Below the pieces are notes generated by a model. It saw only the letters and a program-made list of their open reading frames with translations, made no database searches and was not told the DNA's origin. Below are positions 5,558 to 5,847 of a stretch of DNA of 5,847 nucleotides, piece by piece. Made by a program: the position numbers and the translations under genes. Within the stretch, counting starts at the first letter, position 1. Every line of letters begins with the position of its first letter. Source of the DNA: Saprospiraceae bacterium (lineage in GTDB: Bacteria; Bacteroidota; Bacteroidia; Chitinophagales; Saprospiraceae); contig JALVCY010000027.1 of NCBI GenBank assembly GCA_027009605.1, positions 1 through 5,847 on the forward strand, in the 5' to 3' direction.

Positions 5558-5619
5558 ACGAATTTTTTTTGATGGTGTTGCTGTTGAGGTAAGGCGGAGG
5601 GGAAATAAAGTGGTGAGTG

Positions 5620-5757
5620 GTGAGAAAGTTGAAGAAGTTGATTCGCTGCGCTAGTTGAAAAAGTTGAGAACGTTCGCCTATGGCTCACTAGGTTGAGACT
5701 GTCCCGATTACTATCGTGGATACGGACTTCGTGGTTGAGAGCTTCGCAGGTTGAGAT
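5620..5757. repeat. GTTGA array with hairpin spacers, copy 3
   Basis: TGAGAAAGTTGAAGAAGTTG and the following ATTCGCT (5621-5647) match copies 1 and 2. The array then extends further with GTTGA cores up to 5750-5754. The spacers differ from those in the other copies: GCC-TAT-GGC inside GTTCGCCTATGGCTCAC, a TCCCGAT-TACT-ATCGTGGA hairpin (5702-5720), and GCTTCGC. It occupies the upstream side of the DUF58 gene; 5546-5847 holds no supported gene. Confidence 0.75.
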
Positions 5758-5788
5758 GATTTGGGTTTTTGTGGGGTTTTACTTCATC

Positions 5789-5823
5789 ATTCGATATTCG
5801 GCATTCTGTATTCGATATTCTGT
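5789..5823. repeat. Heptad array ATTCGNN, block 4
   Basis: Five gap-free heptads, ATTCGAT, ATTCGGC, ATTCTGT, ATTCGAT and ATTCTGT, follow a GGGGTTTTACTTCATC lead-in and precede TTAGTT, the same order as in the 258-bp units. It uses the same unit variants as block 1 in a different order. Confidence 0.8.
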
Positions 5824-5834
5824 TAGTTTTTTTA

Positions 5835-5847
5835 GTTGAGAAAGTTG
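5835..5847. repeat. Start of a further GTTGA array, cut by the window edge
   Basis: GTTGAGAAAGTTG repeats the opening of copies 1 and 2 directly after the heptad block and its T-rich link, so another composite unit continues to the right. Confidence 0.6.

Overview
The window looks like a piece of a Bacteroidota chromosome. The evidence is a Rel-family (p)ppGpp enzyme and a DUF58 protein of the type common in that phylum, AT-rich intergenic DNA, matches to the Bacteroidota -7 promoter element TAnnTTTG just upstream of genes, and intergenic repeats built from GTTGA, ATTCGNN and CTTAGTG words. A finer placement (for example Saprospiria or Chitinophagia) is only a guess.

Layout. (1) Positions 1-235, minus strand: the first 78 codons of a gene that runs off the left edge, probably a DDE transposase of an insertion sequence. 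Its leader (234-314) is an extended inverted repeat flanked by an inward and an outward promoter-like element, which recalls the IS10 pIN/pOUT antisense-RNA arrangement. (2) 354-743, plus strand: a DUF1648 membrane protein lacking its usual first membrane segment and an ATG, apparently cut by that insertion sequence. (3) 744-1294: no convincing gene; a long imperfect CTTAGTG palindrome lies at 1041-1182. (4) 1295-3484, minus: a complete bifunctional Rel/SpoT-type synthetase/hydrolase. (5) 3485-4624: gene-free and packed with repeats: a tandemly duplicated 258-bp unit, heptad arrays, arrays of short cores with variable hairpin spacers, and a roughly 420-bp element with terminal inverted repeats. 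(6) 4625-5545, minus: a complete DUF58 protein with an intact vWA-type metal site, with a perfect -7 element almost touching its ATG. (7) 5546-5847: the same repeat family again, running off the right edge.

The genes do not form an obvious operon. rel and the DUF58 gene share a strand but are separated by more than 1.1 kb of repeats, and the usual DUF58 partner (a MoxR ATPase) is not in the window. The most interesting signals are the possible antisense-RNA switch at the left insertion-sequence end and the layered repeat architecture around the DUF58 gene.
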